Source: Modestobacter marinus (GTDB taxonomy: Bacteria; Actinomycetota; Actinomycetes; Mycobacteriales; Geodermatophilaceae). Taken from it: a DNA stretch of 64,000 bases. Numbering within the stretch: position 1 is the stretch's first letter; every line of letters begins with the position of its first letter. Both the position numbers and the translations under genes were made by a program. Below, piece after piece: positions 8,581-17,741 of this stretch. The notes under the pieces are model-generated. The model searched no databases. It was given only the letters and a program-made list of their open reading frames with translations, and was not told the origin of the DNA. The stretch lies in contig NZ_JABGCH010000022.1 in NCBI RefSeq assembly GCF_019799945.1, positions 24,678 to 88,677 on the forward strand, given 5' to 3'.

Positions 8581-9291
8581 CTACCGGGCTGCCTCGACCG
8601 GCGCGGCCGCCCTCGGGTGTGCCGGTCCGCCGGCTGAGGACGCGGACCGGCCCGGGACCGCGGCGGGTCCGGCCGGCCGCCTGCGGAGCGCCCATTCGGT
8701 CACGGCGAGGTTGATCACCCAGCCGGCGAGCATCAGCAGCACCCGGGCGTGCCCGCTCGGCTGCCCGACCAGCAGCATCCACGGCAGATGGGTCAGGACC
8801 TGGGTGCCGGCCCCGAGGCCGATGGCGTAGCCGCGGGCCATCCAGGCGCGGTGGCTCGCGATGTCCCGCCGCCGGATGGCCGTGACACCGAGGACGAGGC
8901 AGGCGGCCATGGCCGCGCCGAAGAGGAGCCGGACCGGCGTCAGCAGCACATCGTCGATGGGTGGGCGGGGGTAGGTGAGCGTCATCCACAGTCCCGACAG
9001 CGCCGCGGCGAGTCCCAGCGGCACCAGCAGCCGCCCCGCCGTGCGGTGCATGCCCCGCCGACGACGGCGGAGGCCGGGAGCGAACTGGAACGCCCCGAGG
9101 AGGCAGTAGAGGGTGGCGCCGACGATGTGCACCAGCACCGGTGCCGGCGAGGCGAGGAACCGGGCGTTGTCCGGGGTGACGTGCGCGTCGCCGGTGAGTT
9201 CCGCGACCCGGGCGGCGCCGGCGAGGACGGGGACCAGGCTGAGCAGGATCAGACCGGTGGGCACCAGCCACGGTCGCGGGGCGGAGTCCAC
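8581..9291 (-). CDS. DUF2306 family membrane protein
   Basis: 236 aa from GTG 9291, preceded by AAGGA seven bases upstream; a longer reading to 9363 would run through the regulator operators and is rejected. There are about six hydrophobic spans. The segment GAFQFAPGLRRRRRGMHRTAGRLLVPLGL and the motif IASHRAWMARGYAIGLGAGTQVLTHLPW, with conserved His and Arg, match DUF2306 membrane proteins, whose function is not established. The C-terminal 35 residues are Ala/Pro/Arg-rich and cytoplasmic by charge. The gene is divergent from a TetR regulator and shares two operators with it, so it is probably that regulator's target. Confidence 0.82.
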   Translation of the reverse strand: MDSAPRPWLVPTGLILLSLVPVLAGAARVAELTGDAHVTPDNARFLASPAPVLVHIVGATLYCLLGAFQFAPGLRRRRRGMHRTAGRLLVPLGLAAALSGLWMTLTYPRPPIDDVLLTPVRLLFGAAMAACLVLGVTAIRRRDIASHRAWMARGYAIGLGAGTQVLTHLPWMLLVGQPSGHARVLLMLAGWVINLAVTEWALRRRPAGPAAVPGRSASSAGGPAHPRAAAPVEAAR

Positions 9292-9314
9292 GGTGAGGTC
9301 CTTCCGACGAGGTA

Positions 9315-9335
9315 CCGGTGTACGACGTACACCGG
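9315..9335. promoter_or_regulatory. Putative TetR operator O1
   Basis: Perfect inverted repeat with 9-bp arms CCGGTGTAC and GTACACCGG around the 3-bp centre GAC. It lies 23 bp upstream of the DUF2306 start. Its core GTGTAC-N3-GTACAC recurs in O2, whose centre is 31 bp away, about three helical turns. Confidence 0.7.
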
Positions 9336-9347
9336 GTGGGACGGTAA

Positions 9348-9364
9348 GGTGTATGCCGTACACC
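9348..9364. promoter_or_regulatory. Putative TetR operator O2
   Basis: GGTGTAT-GCC-GTACACC, an inverted repeat with one mismatch, the same core as O1. It lies 43 bp upstream of the TetR start, so binding here would give autoregulation. Confidence 0.65.
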
Positions 9365-9407
9365 CGTCAAGGACGGGCCGTTGTTGCAGCGGGGAGGGGG
9401 TCGGAGG

Positions 9408-10109
9408 GTGCTGCAGGGAGAGGGTCGCCGGGCTCCGCTCAACCGGGACCGGGTGCTGCGTGCCGCCGTCGCGCTCGCCGACGAGACCGGGATCGACGCG
9501 CTGAGCATGCGCAACCTGGCGGAGCGGCTGGGTGTGGTGCCCATGGCCCTCTACAAGCACGTGGCGAACAAGGAGGAGCTGCTCGACGGCATGGTGGAGG
9601 TCGTCGTCGGCGAGATCGACCCACCTCCGCGGGGTGCGGAGTGGAAGGACGCCGTCCGGCAGCGGATCCTCTCGGCCCGCGGCACCCTGCTGCGCCACGG
9701 CTGGGCCTCCGCGGTGATCCAGTCACGCACGCACGCGCCGCCGGCCGTGCTGGCCTACATGGACTCGCTCATCGGGACCTTCCGGGCCGGTGGGTTCTCC
9801 GCCGACCTCACCCACCACGTCATGCACGCGCTCGGCATCCGCATGTGGGGCTTCACCCAGGAGGTCTTCCCCACGCCGCAGCCGCCGGCCGACCCGGATG
9901 CGCGGGCGGCGATGTTCGGCGAGTTCGCCGCGCGGTACCCGCACATCGTCGACATGGCGACGGCTGTGTCGGACGACGGGGGAATGGCCGGAGGCGCGGG
10001 TTGCGACGACCAGTTCGAGTTCGAGTTCGCCCTCGACCTGCTGCTCGACGGGTTCGAGCGGCTCCATCAGGGAGGCTGGACGTCCGCCCGGTCCGTCCCG
10101 TCCGCCTGA
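9408..10109 (+). CDS. TetR/AcrR family regulator
   Basis: 233 aa from GTG 9408, with GGAGG ten bases upstream. An N-terminal helix-turn-helix is seen at about residues 10-60 (RDRVLRAAVALADETGIDALSMRNLAERLGVVPMALYKHVANKEELLDGMVEVV). The GVVPMALYKHV recognition helix is typical of the TetR subgroup with a TetR_C-type ligand domain. The C-terminal two thirds are the helical ligand-binding and dimer domain. Two matching operators in the divergent promoter region point to autorepression and control of the DUF2306 gene. The ligand is unknown. Confidence 0.88.
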   Translation: MLQGEGRRAPLNRDRVLRAAVALADETGIDALSMRNLAERLGVVPMALYKHVANKEELLDGMVEVVVGEIDPPPRGAEWKDAVRQRILSARGTLLRHGWASAVIQSRTHAPPAVLAYMDSLIGTFRAGGFSADLTHHVMHALGIRMWGFTQEVFPTPQPPADPDARAAMFGEFAARYPHIVDMATAVSDDGGMAGGAGCDDQFEFEFALDLLLDGFERLHQGGWTSARSVPSA

Positions 10110-10118
10110 CCGGTGCCG

Positions 10119-12164
10119 TCAGCGCAGCAGCCGGTCGCTCAGCTCCGCCGCGGTCATCGGCACGCCGATGAAGTAGCCCTGCGCGGAGTGGCAGCCGAGT
10201 TCCCGGAGCCGGGCGAGCTGTTCGGCCGTCTCCACCCCCTCGGCGACGGTCAGCAGGTCGAGGGCCGAGCTGAGGCGGATCACCGCCTCCACGATGGCGG
10301 TGCTGGTCGGGTCGTCCCCGAGCCCCTGGGTGAAGCTCTGGTCCAGCTTCACGACGTCCACCGGGATCTGCCGCAGCCAGGCCAGTGAGCAGTACCCGGT
10401 GCCGAAGTCGTCCAGGGACACGTGGAGCCCCAGCGCCCGGACGGCCCCGACGGTCTCGATCGTGCGGGACAGGTCGGCCACCGCCGCCCGCTCGGTGATC
10501 TCGATCTCCAGCTTGCCGGGGTCGACACCGGTCTCGGCGAGCGTGGCCCTCACCAGCTCGAGCATCGTCGGGTCGATGAGCTCCTCGTGGGAGAAGTTGA
10601 TCTGGACGCCGATCCCGCGGCCGCTCTGCGCCCAGGCCGCCACCTGCTCGGCCGCCGTCCGGAGCACCCACGCCCCGATCGGGAGCAGCAGCCCGGCCTC
10701 CTCGGCCAGCCCGAGGAAGTCCGCCGGCCGGAGCAGGCCCCGCTCGGGGTGCTCCCACCGCAGCAGCGCCTCGGCGGAGAACACCTCGTCGTCGGCGAGG
10801 CGGAGCTTGGGCTGGTAGAGCACCCGGAGCTGGTCGCTGACCAAGGCCCGGCGGAGCTCGGCCGCCAGGTGGAACCGCTGGCTGACGCTCTCGCTGAGCG
10901 TTCCGGAGTACAGCTGCACCCGGCCACCGCCCCGGTGCTTGGCCTCGTACAGCGCGGTGTCGGCTTCCCGCACCAGCAGCTCGGCGTCCTGCGGGGGGTG
11001 CGGGGAGAGCGCGACACCCACCGAGGTGCCGACGAGGAGCTCCTCCGGCCCGTCCTCCAGCCGGTACGGGCCGGCGACCGCGGCCACCACCCGCTCGGCC
11101 AGATGGCCGGCCTGCTCCTCGTCGGCGAGCTCCGGGCAGAGGACGGCGAACTCGTCGCCGCCGAGCCTGGCCACCGTGTCGGCGGGACGGACCGCGCCGC
11201 GCAGCCGCTGGCCGACCTGCCGGAGCAGGGCGTCTCCGGCGGCGTGGCCGAAGCTGTCATTGATCAGCTTGAAGCGGTCGAGGTCGCAGAAGAGCACCGC
11301 GACCCGGAGCCGGGGGTGCCGGGACGCGGTGGCGAGCGCGAGCTCCAGGTGGTCGATGAACAGCGTCCGGTTGGCCAGCCCGGTCAGGGCGTCGTGGGTG
11401 GCCGCGTACTCCAGACGGGCACGCAGCTCCACGGGCACGGTGACGTCGCGCCAGTTGACGACGACGGCGTGGACCCCCGGCGTCCCCAGGTGGTTGGAGC
11501 CGCGGCCGTGGACCCAGCGGACCTGGCCGTCCTTGCTGCGGACCCGGTGCTCCGCCTCGACCACCGCTCCCGCGGGTGCGGACACAACGTCGGCGAAGGT
11601 CTGCTCGACCTGGGCCCGGTCCCGGGGGTCCAGCATCATCCGGAAGTGGCGGCCGACCAGCTCCGCGGGCGTGTAGCCCAGCACCTGGGCAGCCCCGGGG
11701 CTGATGTACCGGGTGATGCCGGAGGCGTCGAGGACGTGGACGACGTCGACGGCGGCCTCGACGAGCGCGCGGAACCCGCGCTCCTGCACCGGCGGGGGGA
11801 GGGGGCCCTCCGGGCAGATCAGCCCCACCACCCGGTCGCCGACGCCGACGGCGTCCACGCAGGCCGGGCTCTCGGGGGCGTCCCCCGACGGGAGGGCGAG
11901 CCGTGACCAGCCGCCGTCCGTCACCAGCCGGGCCATCTCGGGCACGAGGTCCTCCCCGGACGGCTCCGCCACCTGGCTGATCCGGGTGCCCGGCGTCAGC
12001 ACGGGTTCCAGCAGCCGGGCGGCGGCGCCGGTGAACTGCTCGACGACGAAATCGCCGGCCTCACCCCGCTGGTCCGGGACCGCCCGGAAGACGACGGCGC
12101 CGTGCGCGGGGTGCACCTGCAGTGCGGCCAGCACCGCGGCGTCCGTGTCGCCCTGGTCGGCCAT
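10119..12164 (-). CDS. PAS-GGDEF-EAL cyclic-di-GMP turnover protein
   Basis: 681 aa from ATG 12164, which follows AGGAGG closely. The N-terminal 140 residues are a sensor-like region without clear family. A PAS domain (about 140-260: ALVEAAVDVVHVLDASGITRYISPGAAQVLGYTPAELVG), a GGDEF domain (about 262-425) and an EAL domain (about 430-680) follow. The cyclase motif RLGGDEF is intact, with an inhibitory-site RPAD five residues before it. The phosphodiesterase residues are intact: EALLRW, INFS, EITERA, DDFGTGY, KLD, AEGVET and QGYFIG. Both synthesis and breakdown of c-di-GMP are therefore possible. It is soluble and its signal is unknown. Confidence 0.92.
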   Translation of the reverse strand: MADQGDTDAAVLAALQVHPAHGAVVFRAVPDQRGEAGDFVVEQFTGAAARLLEPVLTPGTRISQVAEPSGEDLVPEMARLVTDGGWSRLALPSGDAPESPACVDAVGVGDRVVGLICPEGPLPPPVQERGFRALVEAAVDVVHVLDASGITRYISPGAAQVLGYTPAELVGRHFRMMLDPRDRAQVEQTFADVVSAPAGAVVEAEHRVRSKDGQVRWVHGRGSNHLGTPGVHAVVVNWRDVTVPVELRARLEYAATHDALTGLANRTLFIDHLELALATASRHPRLRVAVLFCDLDRFKLINDSFGHAAGDALLRQVGQRLRGAVRPADTVARLGGDEFAVLCPELADEEQAGHLAERVVAAVAGPYRLEDGPEELLVGTSVGVALSPHPPQDAELLVREADTALYEAKHRGGGRVQLYSGTLSESVSQRFHLAAELRRALVSDQLRVLYQPKLRLADDEVFSAEALLRWEHPERGLLRPADFLGLAEEAGLLLPIGAWVLRTAAEQVAAWAQSGRGIGVQINFSHEELIDPTMLELVRATLAETGVDPGKLEIEITERAAVADLSRTIETVGAVRALGLHVSLDDFGTGYCSLAWLRQIPVDVVKLDQSFTQGLGDDPTSTAIVEAVIRLSSALDLLTVAEGVETAEQLARLRELGCHSAQGYFIGVPMTAAELSDRLLR

Positions 12165-12279
12165 CACACCTCCTGGGAGAGGGGGCCGCCCACACATTCG
12201 CACAGTTCGGCGGCCGGATGGCCGCCGGATGCCCCCGTTCCGACCGCACCCGGCTCCTCGCCCGGGGCTCGCCCGATCC

Positions 12280-12308
12280 GGGGGCCGGGGGCAGGGGCAG
12301 GGGCAGGG
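12280..12308 (+). other. G-quadruplex-type sequence upstream of the GGDEF-EAL gene
   Basis: Five runs of 3-5 G separated by two-base loops (CC, CA, CA, CA) on the plus strand. It lies about 116 bp upstream of the minus-strand GGDEF-EAL start, so the transcribed RNA would be C-rich here. The pattern fits the G4 consensus; in vivo folding is not shown. Confidence 0.45.
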
Positions 12309-12416
12309 CACGACCGCACGCGCCACGCCGATCGGTCTGGTGACCGGTCCTCGACACCCCGCCCGCCTGGGCGCTCGACGCGTGGCCCGGTCGGAGCCGA
12401 GCCCCCGGGAACGGAC

Positions 12417-12448
12417 GAGGCCCTGGTCAGTTGCCTGACCAGGGCCTC
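12417..12448 (-). terminator. Intrinsic hairpin terminator of tRNA-His
   Basis: Perfect 14-bp stem (GAGGCCCTGGTCAG at 12417-12430, CTGACCAGGGCCTC at 12435-12448) with loop TTGC. It begins five bases after the tRNA CCA end on the minus strand. No U-tract. Confidence 0.85.
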
Positions 12449-12453
12449 TCCTG

Positions 12454-12529
12454 TGGGGTGAGTGACGGGACTCGAACCCGCGACATCCAGGATCACAACC
12501 TGGCGCTCTACCAGCTGAGCTACACCCAC
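12454..12529 (-). tRNA. tRNA-His (anticodon GTG)
   Basis: Minus strand: acceptor GTGGGTG/CACTCAC (one G-T pair), D arm TAGCTCAGCTGGTAGAGC, anticodon stem CCAGG/CCTGG with loop TTGTGAT (anticodon GTG), T arm GCGGGTTCGAGTCCCGT. The CCA is encoded (12454-12456). The extra 5' G typical of tRNA-His is encoded at 12530 and pairs with discriminator C. Confidence 0.97.
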
Positions 12530-12587
12530 CGTCGCTCGCCGCCACCGGGGTGGCCGCGCGAACCGACGTAACGATACCCGGCCCGGG

Positions 12588-13268
12588 TCAGCTCGCTGCC
12601 GGGGCCTCCGCGTCCGGCGTGCCCTCGTCGGCCGCACCGGCCGCGAGCACCGGGGCGAACGCCGTGACGGCGGCGGCCGACGCGGCCTGGGCCTGCTCGC
12701 TCGAGGGGCCGGGATCGGGCACGAAGAGGGTCTGCCGGTAGTAGGCCAGCTCGCGGATGGACTCGAGGATGTCGGCGAGGGCCCGGTGGGCCAGACCCTT
12801 CTGCGGCTGGGCGAAGTAGACCCGGGGGTACCAGCGGCGGGCCAGCTCCTTCACCGAGGACACGTCGACCATCCGGTAGTGCAGGTGGTCGTCGAGCTCG
12901 GGCATGTCCCGGGCGAGGAACCCGCGATCGGTGCCGATCGAGTTGCCGCAGAGCGGGGCGCTGCGCCGATCGGGCACGAATCGCCGCACGTACTCGAGGA
13001 CCTGGGCCGAGGCCTCCTCGAGCGTCACCGTCGAGTCGCGCACCGCCTCGGTGAGCCCGGACTTCGCGTGCATCTCCGCGACGACGCCGACCATCCCCGC
13101 GAGGTCCTCGTCGTCGGCGTGGATCACCAGGTCGAGCCCCGGGTCCAGGACGTTGAGCTGGGAGTCGGTGACCACGACGGCGACCTCGATGAGCTTGTCC
13201 CGGACCAGGTCCAGTCCGGTCATCTCGCAGTCGATCCAGACCAGGTTGCTCGGCGCGGTGTCAGCCAC
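12588..13268 (-). CDS. orn: Oligoribonuclease (DEDD 3'-5' exonuclease)
   Basis: 226 aa from GTG 13268 ([20 protein letters not shown]). Catalytic acids Asp13 and Glu15 lie in [10 protein letters not shown], and further DEDD motifs occur in [34 protein letters not shown] and [11 protein letters not shown]. Orn degrades two- to five-nucleotide RNAs, including pGpG from cyclic-di-GMP breakdown, which suits a genome with several EAL proteins. The usual length is about 180-215 residues; the extra C-terminal Ala/Pro-rich tail (about 30 residues) is a common actinobacterial extension. Longer in-frame readings upstream are unlike any protein. Confidence 0.95.
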   Translation of the reverse strand: MADTAPSNLVWIDCEMTGLDLVRDKLIEVAVVVTDSQLNVLDPGLDLVIHADDEDLAGMVGVVAEMHAKSGLTEAVRDSTVTLEEASAQVLEYVRRFVPDRRSAPLCGNSIGTDRGFLARDMPELDDHLHYRMVDVSSVKELARRWYPRVYFAQPQKGLAHRALADILESIRELAYYRQTLFVPDPGPSSEQAQAASAAAVTAFAPVLAAGAADEGTPDAEAPAAS

Positions 13269-13515
13269 GTCGCGCCACCCTACGCACCGGTGCACTCCGG
13301 CGCTCGGGCCGCGGCGGCGGCCCGGTGTCCCCGGTCGGGGCGGCCGGCCGATGACCGCGCCCGCCGCGCGGCGCGCCCCGCGGTGGGCCCGAGGAGCCGG
13401 GCCGATGACGTACCGTCGTCCGGGTCCGCCCGTGGGCCCCGTGCCGGGCGGCGACCGTGTGGCCGGGGTCGCGCCCGGGCTGCGCTGCCCCTGTCGTCTG
13501 CGCCCGGGAGAGTCC

Positions 13516-15363
13516 GTGCTGATCCTCACGCCGACCCCGCTGGAGACGGCGGCAGAGCGTGCGTTCTTCGCCGAGCTCGCCGACTGGGACACCGGCGGTG
13601 GCGTCCGGGGAGCGGTGATGGCCGCCCGTCCGGCGGTCGAGGGGCCGATGCACCGCCGGCTGTCCGACGCCGTCCTCTTCGTTCCCGAGGGCCTCGCCGT
13701 CGTGCGGGTCGTCGAGGTGGAGCGCCAGTCCGGCATCGTGACCGCGACACCCGACGGTGCCTGGACGATCGGCCCGGGGAACGCCCCCGGCGACGTGCTC
13801 CAGCTGTCCGGCGGCGGCTCCACACCGCTCGACGGCCTCATGCGGGCGGGCATGGAGGCCGCCGTGACGCTGCGCCGCGCGGGCCTCGACCCGGGGCGCA
13901 TCGCCCGGCTGGCCGTCCTCGTCGGCGCCGTCACCGGCCTCAACCCGCCCGACGGCGACCTCGGTGAGGGCGACCAGGTGGCGCTGCTGGACCCCCGCTC
14001 GCTGCTGCTCGGCGTCGCGCGCGCCAGCCGCTACGCCGGCACCGACAACCCGCGGCTGTGGACGACGGCCGACGTGCGGGCCGCGATCGAGGCCCTCGGT
14101 GTGCCCGGCCGCACCCCGACGGTGGAGGAGCTGAACGGCGAGGGCTTTCCTTACTCGCCCTACGTGCTGCGCCGGCCCGACCTGCTGACGCCCGCGACCC
14201 TCAACGCCAAGCCGACCCGGGTGGCCGCCGAGCCCGCTCCGGAGGTCCCGGACCGAGTCGCCCCGGCCGGACCGATCGTCGACCCGGCCGCCGCTGCCCG
14301 GGTCGCCGCCGCCGCGGTGGCCGCGCAGGCGGAGGCCGAGGCGGAGGCCGCCGCAGCGCCCGCCCCGGCCCACGAACCGGCGGCGCAGGCGGCCGCGGCC
14401 GCTGTTCCCCCGCCGTCGACGGGGCAGGACCCGGTCGTCGCCGCTGCGCCCGCGCCCCCGGCCGTTCCGCCGCAGACCCCGCGGGTGCCGTCGACGGGCG
14501 TCCTCCCGACGCAGTTGCAGCAGGCCCGCTCCGGCGACACCGTCGCGCTGGTCTCCGAGCCCGGCGGCGCGCGCCCGGGGGAGGAGACCGGCGGCATCGG
14601 CGGCCTGTTCGCTGCTCCGGCTCCGCAGACCGCCGGGTCCAGGCAGCCGCCCGTGCCGCCGCCGGTGCAGCGCGAGCTGCCCCCGGAGCTGCGGCCGCGC
14701 CGCCGGGCTCCGTCGGGCGACGACCCGGACGAGCAGGAGCGGCCCCGGCGCGCCCGCTCCGCGCTGCTCGTCGCCGCCGCGGTGACCGTCGTGCTGGTCC
14801 TCCTGGTGGTCGGCGTCCTAACGTTCACCGGCCGGGACAACGACACCCCCGCCGACCAGGCCGGCGCCACCACCGCGGCCCCCGACACGCCCGCGCCCGC
14901 CGCCGGGCTGACGCCGGGCGCGACCGAGGTCGTCAACGGGATCACGTTCACCCTGCAGGTCCAGCAGAGCGACACCAGCTGCCGGGGGCACTCCTACAGC
15001 TCGGTGGCCGCGTTCTTCGGCAACTCGGACTGCACCGCGCTCGACCGGTGGCTCTGGTCGGCCGATCCCGACGGCCGCCCCGCGGTCGTCTCGGTGGCTC
15101 GGATCGAGATGCCCGATGCCGCCGGGGCCGGGGCGCTGCGGTCGCTCGCGGACACCGACGGCAGTGGCAACGTCAACGACCTGCTGCGCGAGGGGGTCAG
15201 CTGGGACGGCGGCCCGGACCGGCTGCGCAACGCCGAGTACGCCAGCTCCCAGCAGGGCAGCACGGTGACCATCGTGGAGACGTCCTGGACCGGTGAGGCA
15301 GGGGCGACCTCCGCGCTCGACGCCCTCGCCAGCGCCGCCCTGTCCCTGCCGCCGGCCGCCTGA
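13516..15363 (+). CDS. Unknown single-span membrane protein with Ala/Pro-rich linker
   Basis: 615 aa from GTG 13516, with GGGAG five bases upstream. The N-terminal globular part (about 1-235; [55 protein letters not shown]) is presumably cytoplasmic. A low-complexity Ala/Pro/Val linker (about 235-395) and an Arg-rich stretch lead to one transmembrane helix (about 413-436, [21 protein letters not shown]). The external C-terminal domain (about 460-615) has two cysteines ([20 protein letters not shown]) that could form a disulfide. I do not recognise a family. It is transcribed alone, divergent from orn and convergent with a TetR gene. Confidence 0.8.
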   Translation: MLILTPTPLETAAERAFFAELADWDTGGGVRGAVMAARPAVEGPMHRRLSDAVLFVPEGLAVVRVVEVERQSGIVTATPDGAWTIGPGNAPGDVLQLSGGGSTPLDGLMRAGMEAAVTLRRAGLDPGRIARLAVLVGAVTGLNPPDGDLGEGDQVALLDPRSLLLGVARASRYAGTDNPRLWTTADVRAAIEALGVPGRTPTVEELNGEGFPYSPYVLRRPDLLTPATLNAKPTRVAAEPAPEVPDRVAPAGPIVDPAAAARVAAAAVAAQAEAEAEAAAAPAPAHEPAAQAAAAAVPPPSTGQDPVVAAAPAPPAVPPQTPRVPSTGVLPTQLQQARSGDTVALVSEPGGARPGEETGGIGGLFAAPAPQTAGSRQPPVPPPVQRELPPELRPRRRAPSGDDPDEQERPRRARSALLVAAAVTVVLVLLVVGVLTFTGRDNDTPADQAGATTAAPDTPAPAAGLTPGATEVVNGITFTLQVQQSDTSCRGHSYSSVAAFFGNSDCTALDRWLWSADPDGRPAVVSVARIEMPDAAGAGALRSLADTDGSGNVNDLLREGVSWDGGPDRLRNAEYASSQQGSTVTIVETSWTGEAGATSALDALASAALSLPPAA

Positions 15364-15426
15364 TCCTCCCTCGGCCCCGTCCCGAGGCTCGCCCCCAGCT
15401 TGCGAGGGGGGAGGAGGACGGGTCCG
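15364..15426. repeat. Stop-codon-abutting C-rich hairpin element, copy B
   Basis: It fills the whole gap between two convergent stops. Read from the minus-strand TetR stop it begins CGGACCCGTCC and contains CCCCCTCGCAAGCT, the core also found at 39928-40006. Internal stem CTCGC (15388-15392) with GCGAG (15402-15406), plus outer TCCTCC/GGAGGA. Likely a bidirectional terminator. Confidence 0.5.
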
Positions 15427-16032
15427 TCAGCAGATCGGGGCCGTCGCGGCCGCCTCGGCCATCCCGGTGAGCAGCCGGGCCATCGCCGGCCGGGCCAGCC
15501 GGCCGGCGCTGTGCGGTGTGGAGTTGATCAGGCCGAACAGGGCGTGCGCCCGGGCGCGGCAGGCCGCCGTCGGCGCCTCGGGGTGCAGCCGGGCCAGCAC
15601 CGCGACCCACTCCTCGACGTAGCGCCGCTGCACCTGGCGCACCCGGCGGGCGTCGGGCTCGCTCAGCACACCGAGGTCCCGGTCCTGCACGGTGATCAGC
15701 GCGGGGTTGTCCAGGGCGAACTCCACCTGGAAGGCGATCAGCGCGCGCAGCTGGGCGGCGGCGTCGTCCCCGGCGGCGGCGACCACCTCCGCGCTCCCGG
15801 CCAGCAGCCGCTCGCTGATCCGCAGCAGCATCTCGGCGAGCATCGCGTCCTTGCTCGCGAAGTGCCGGTAGATGGCCGGGCCGGTGACCCCCACGGCCGC
15901 GCCCACGTCGTCGACCCCCACCGCCCGCGCGCCGCGCTCGGCGAACAGCTGCGCCGCGGCCCGCAGGATCTGCTCGCGGCGGGAGGGCCGCGCGGCGTTG
16001 TCGTGCAGCGCGGTGTCCGGGGTGGACGGCAC
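15427..16032 (-). CDS. TetR family regulator of the adjacent branched-chain acyl-CoA genes
   Basis: 201 aa, ATG 16032. N-terminal helix-turn-helix at about residues 18-65 (RREQILRAAAQLFAERGARAVGVDDVGAAVGVTGPAIYRHFASKDAMLAEMLL). The C-terminal domain with RYVEEWVAVLARLHPEAPTAACRARAHALFGLINSTPHS is characteristic of the TetR proteins that sit beside methylcrotonyl-CoA carboxylase genes in actinobacteria. It is divergent from the carboxylase beta gene with a candidate operator between them. Probable role: repressor of leucine/isovalerate catabolism released by an acyl-CoA; this is inferred from context. Confidence 0.88.
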   Translation of the reverse strand: MPSTPDTALHDNAARPSRREQILRAAAQLFAERGARAVGVDDVGAAVGVTGPAIYRHFASKDAMLAEMLLRISERLLAGSAEVVAAAGDDAAAQLRALIAFQVEFALDNPALITVQDRDLGVLSEPDARRVRQVQRRYVEEWVAVLARLHPEAPTAACRARAHALFGLINSTPHSAGRLARPAMARLLTGMAEAAATAPIC

Positions 16033-16040
16033 GCGCTCAG

Positions 16041-16056
16041 GTTAACCGCTGTTCAC
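16041..16056. promoter_or_regulatory. Candidate TetR operator of the liu-type cluster
   Basis: GTTAAC-CGCT-GTTCAC, an inverted repeat with one mismatch, in the 43-bp gap between the TetR start and the carboxylase start. It is one of few A/T-containing spots in the region. Position and symmetry fit a shared operator. Confidence 0.45.
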
Positions 16057-16075
16057 ATCCGGGCGGGAGTCGTGG

Positions 16076-17701
16076 TTGACTCCGCTCGTGGACGCACCGG
16101 TGCTCTCCACCGCCTCCTCGGCGGACCCGGACGCGGCTGCCCGCAACGCCGGCCACCACCGGCGCCTGGCCGCCGACCTGGCCCAGCAGCTGGCCCGGGT
16201 CGCCCAGGGCGGCGGGGACCGCGCCCGGCAGCGGCACGTCGGCCGCGGCAAGCTGCTGCCCCGCGAGCGGGTCGACGCCCTGCTCGACCCGGGCAGCCCG
16301 TTCCTCGAGCTGTCGCCGCTGGCCGCGCACGGGCTCTACGACGACGAGGCGCCGGCCGCCGGGATCATCACCGGGATCGGGCGGGTGTCCGGCCGGGAGG
16401 TCGTCGTCGTCGCCAACGACGCCACGGTCAAGGGCGGCACCTACTACCCGATGACGGTCAAGAAGCACCTGCGCGCCCAGGAGGTGGCATGGGCGAACCG
16501 GCTGCCCTGCGTCTACCTGGTCGACTCCGGCGGCGCCTTCCTGCCGCTGCAGGACGAGGTCTTCCCCGACCGGGACCACTTCGGGCGGATCTTCTACAAC
16601 CAGGCCAACCTCTCGAAAGCCGGGATCGCGCAGATCGCCGCCGTCCTCGGGTCGTGCACCGCCGGCGGCGCGTACGTGCCGGCCATGAGCGACGAGGCGG
16701 TCATCGTCCGCGGTCAGGGCACGATCTTCCTCGGCGGCCCGCCGCTGGTGAAGGCGGCGACGGGGGAGGAGGTCACCGCCGAGGAGCTCGGCGGCGGCGA
16801 GCTGCACTCCCGGGTCAGCGGGGTCACCGACCACCTGGCCGAGGACGACGCGCACGCCCTGCAGATCGTCCGGCAGATCGTCGGCACCCTCGGCCCGCGC
16901 ACCCCCCGACCGTGGGACGTCGACCCGGTCGAGGAGCCGCTGCACCCGGCGGAGAGCCTGTACGACGTCGTCCCCGTGGACACCCGGACGCCCTACGACG
17001 TGCGCGAGGTGATCGCCCGGCTGGTCGACGGCAGCCGGTTCGCCGAGTTCAAGCCGCTCTACGGCGCCACGCTGGTGACCGGCTTCGCCCGGCTGCACGG
17101 CCACCCGGTCGGGATCATCGCCAACAACGGGGTGCTGTTCAGCGAGTCCGCGCTCAAGGGCGCCCACTTCATCGAGTTGTGCGACCGCCGCAAGATCCCG
17201 CTGCTGTTCCTGCAGAACATCAGCGGCTTCATGGTGGGCCGCGACTACGAGGCCGGGGGTATCGCCAAGCACGGCGCCAAGATGGTCACCGCCGTCGCCT
17301 GCGCCCGGGTGCCCAAGCTGACCGTCGTCATCGGCGGCTCGTTCGGCGCGGGCAACTACTCGATGTGCGGGCGGGCGTACTCACCCCGGTTCCTGTTCAC
17401 CTGGCCGAACGCGCGCATCTCGGTGATGGGCGGCGAGCAGGCGGCCAGCGTCCTGGCGCAGGTGCGGCGGGACGGGCTGGCCGCCCGCGGCGAGGAGTGG
17501 TCCGCCGAGGCCGAGGAGGCCTTCAAGGGGCCGATCCGCGCCCAGTACGAGGACCAGGGGCACCCGTACCACGCCACGGCCCGGCTCTGGGACGACGGCG
17601 TCATCGACCCCGCGCAGACCCGCACCGTGCTCGGCCTGGCGCTGTCCGCCTGCGCCAACGCGCCCCTCGAGGAGGTCGGCTATGGCGTCTTCCGGATGTG
17701 A
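16076..17701 (+). CDS. Methylcrotonyl-CoA carboxylase carboxyltransferase (beta) subunit
   Basis: 541 aa. TTG 16076 has GGGAG six bases upstream; GTG 16088 is the alternative (537 aa) but is too far from it. Both halves of the carboxyltransferase fold are present. The segments [65 protein letters not shown] and [36 protein letters not shown] match the methylcrotonyl/geranyl-type enzymes more than propionyl-CoA carboxylase. It transfers CO2 from biotin to 3-methylcrotonyl-CoA in leucine breakdown. Its alpha partner lies 0.9 kb downstream, separated by a ferritin and a small gene. Confidence 0.9.
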   Translation: MTPLVDAPVLSTASSADPDAAARNAGHHRRLAADLAQQLARVAQGGGDRARQRHVGRGKLLPRERVDALLDPGSPFLELSPLAAHGLYDDEAPAAGIITGIGRVSGREVVVVANDATVKGGTYYPMTVKKHLRAQEVAWANRLPCVYLVDSGGAFLPLQDEVFPDRDHFGRIFYNQANLSKAGIAQIAAVLGSCTAGGAYVPAMSDEAVIVRGQGTIFLGGPPLVKAATGEEVTAEELGGGELHSRVSGVTDHLAEDDAHALQIVRQIVGTLGPRTPRPWDVDPVEEPLHPAESLYDVVPVDTRTPYDVREVIARLVDGSRFAEFKPLYGATLVTGFARLHGHPVGIIANNGVLFSESALKGAHFIELCDRRKIPLLFLQNISGFMVGRDYEAGGIAKHGAKMVTAVACARVPKLTVVIGGSFGAGNYSMCGRAYSPRFLFTWPNARISVMGGEQAASVLAQVRRDGLAARGEEWSAEAEEAFKGPIRAQYEDQGHPYHATARLWDDGVIDPAQTRTVLGLALSACANAPLEEVGYGVFRM

Positions 17702-17707
17702 CGCGAA

Positions 17708-17731
17708 GGGCGAAAGTGGCCACTTCCGCCC
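17708..17731. terminator. Palindromic hairpin between convergent genes
   Basis: Arms GGGCGAAAGTGG and CCACTTCCGCCC meet without spacer (one mismatch), six bases after the carboxylase stop and ten before the ferritin stop. A bidirectional terminator is the simplest reading. Confidence 0.6.
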
Positions 17732-17741
17732 CTCGGGGAGG

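Noticed and set aside
16076-17701. Propionyl-CoA carboxylase beta subunit
   Set aside because: The [17 protein letters not shown] and [20 protein letters not shown] segments fit methylcrotonyl-CoA carboxylase better, and the acyl-CoA dehydrogenase neighbour supports this.
17708-17731. Transposon end
   Set aside because: No transposase or second end is seen; position between convergent stops fits a terminator.
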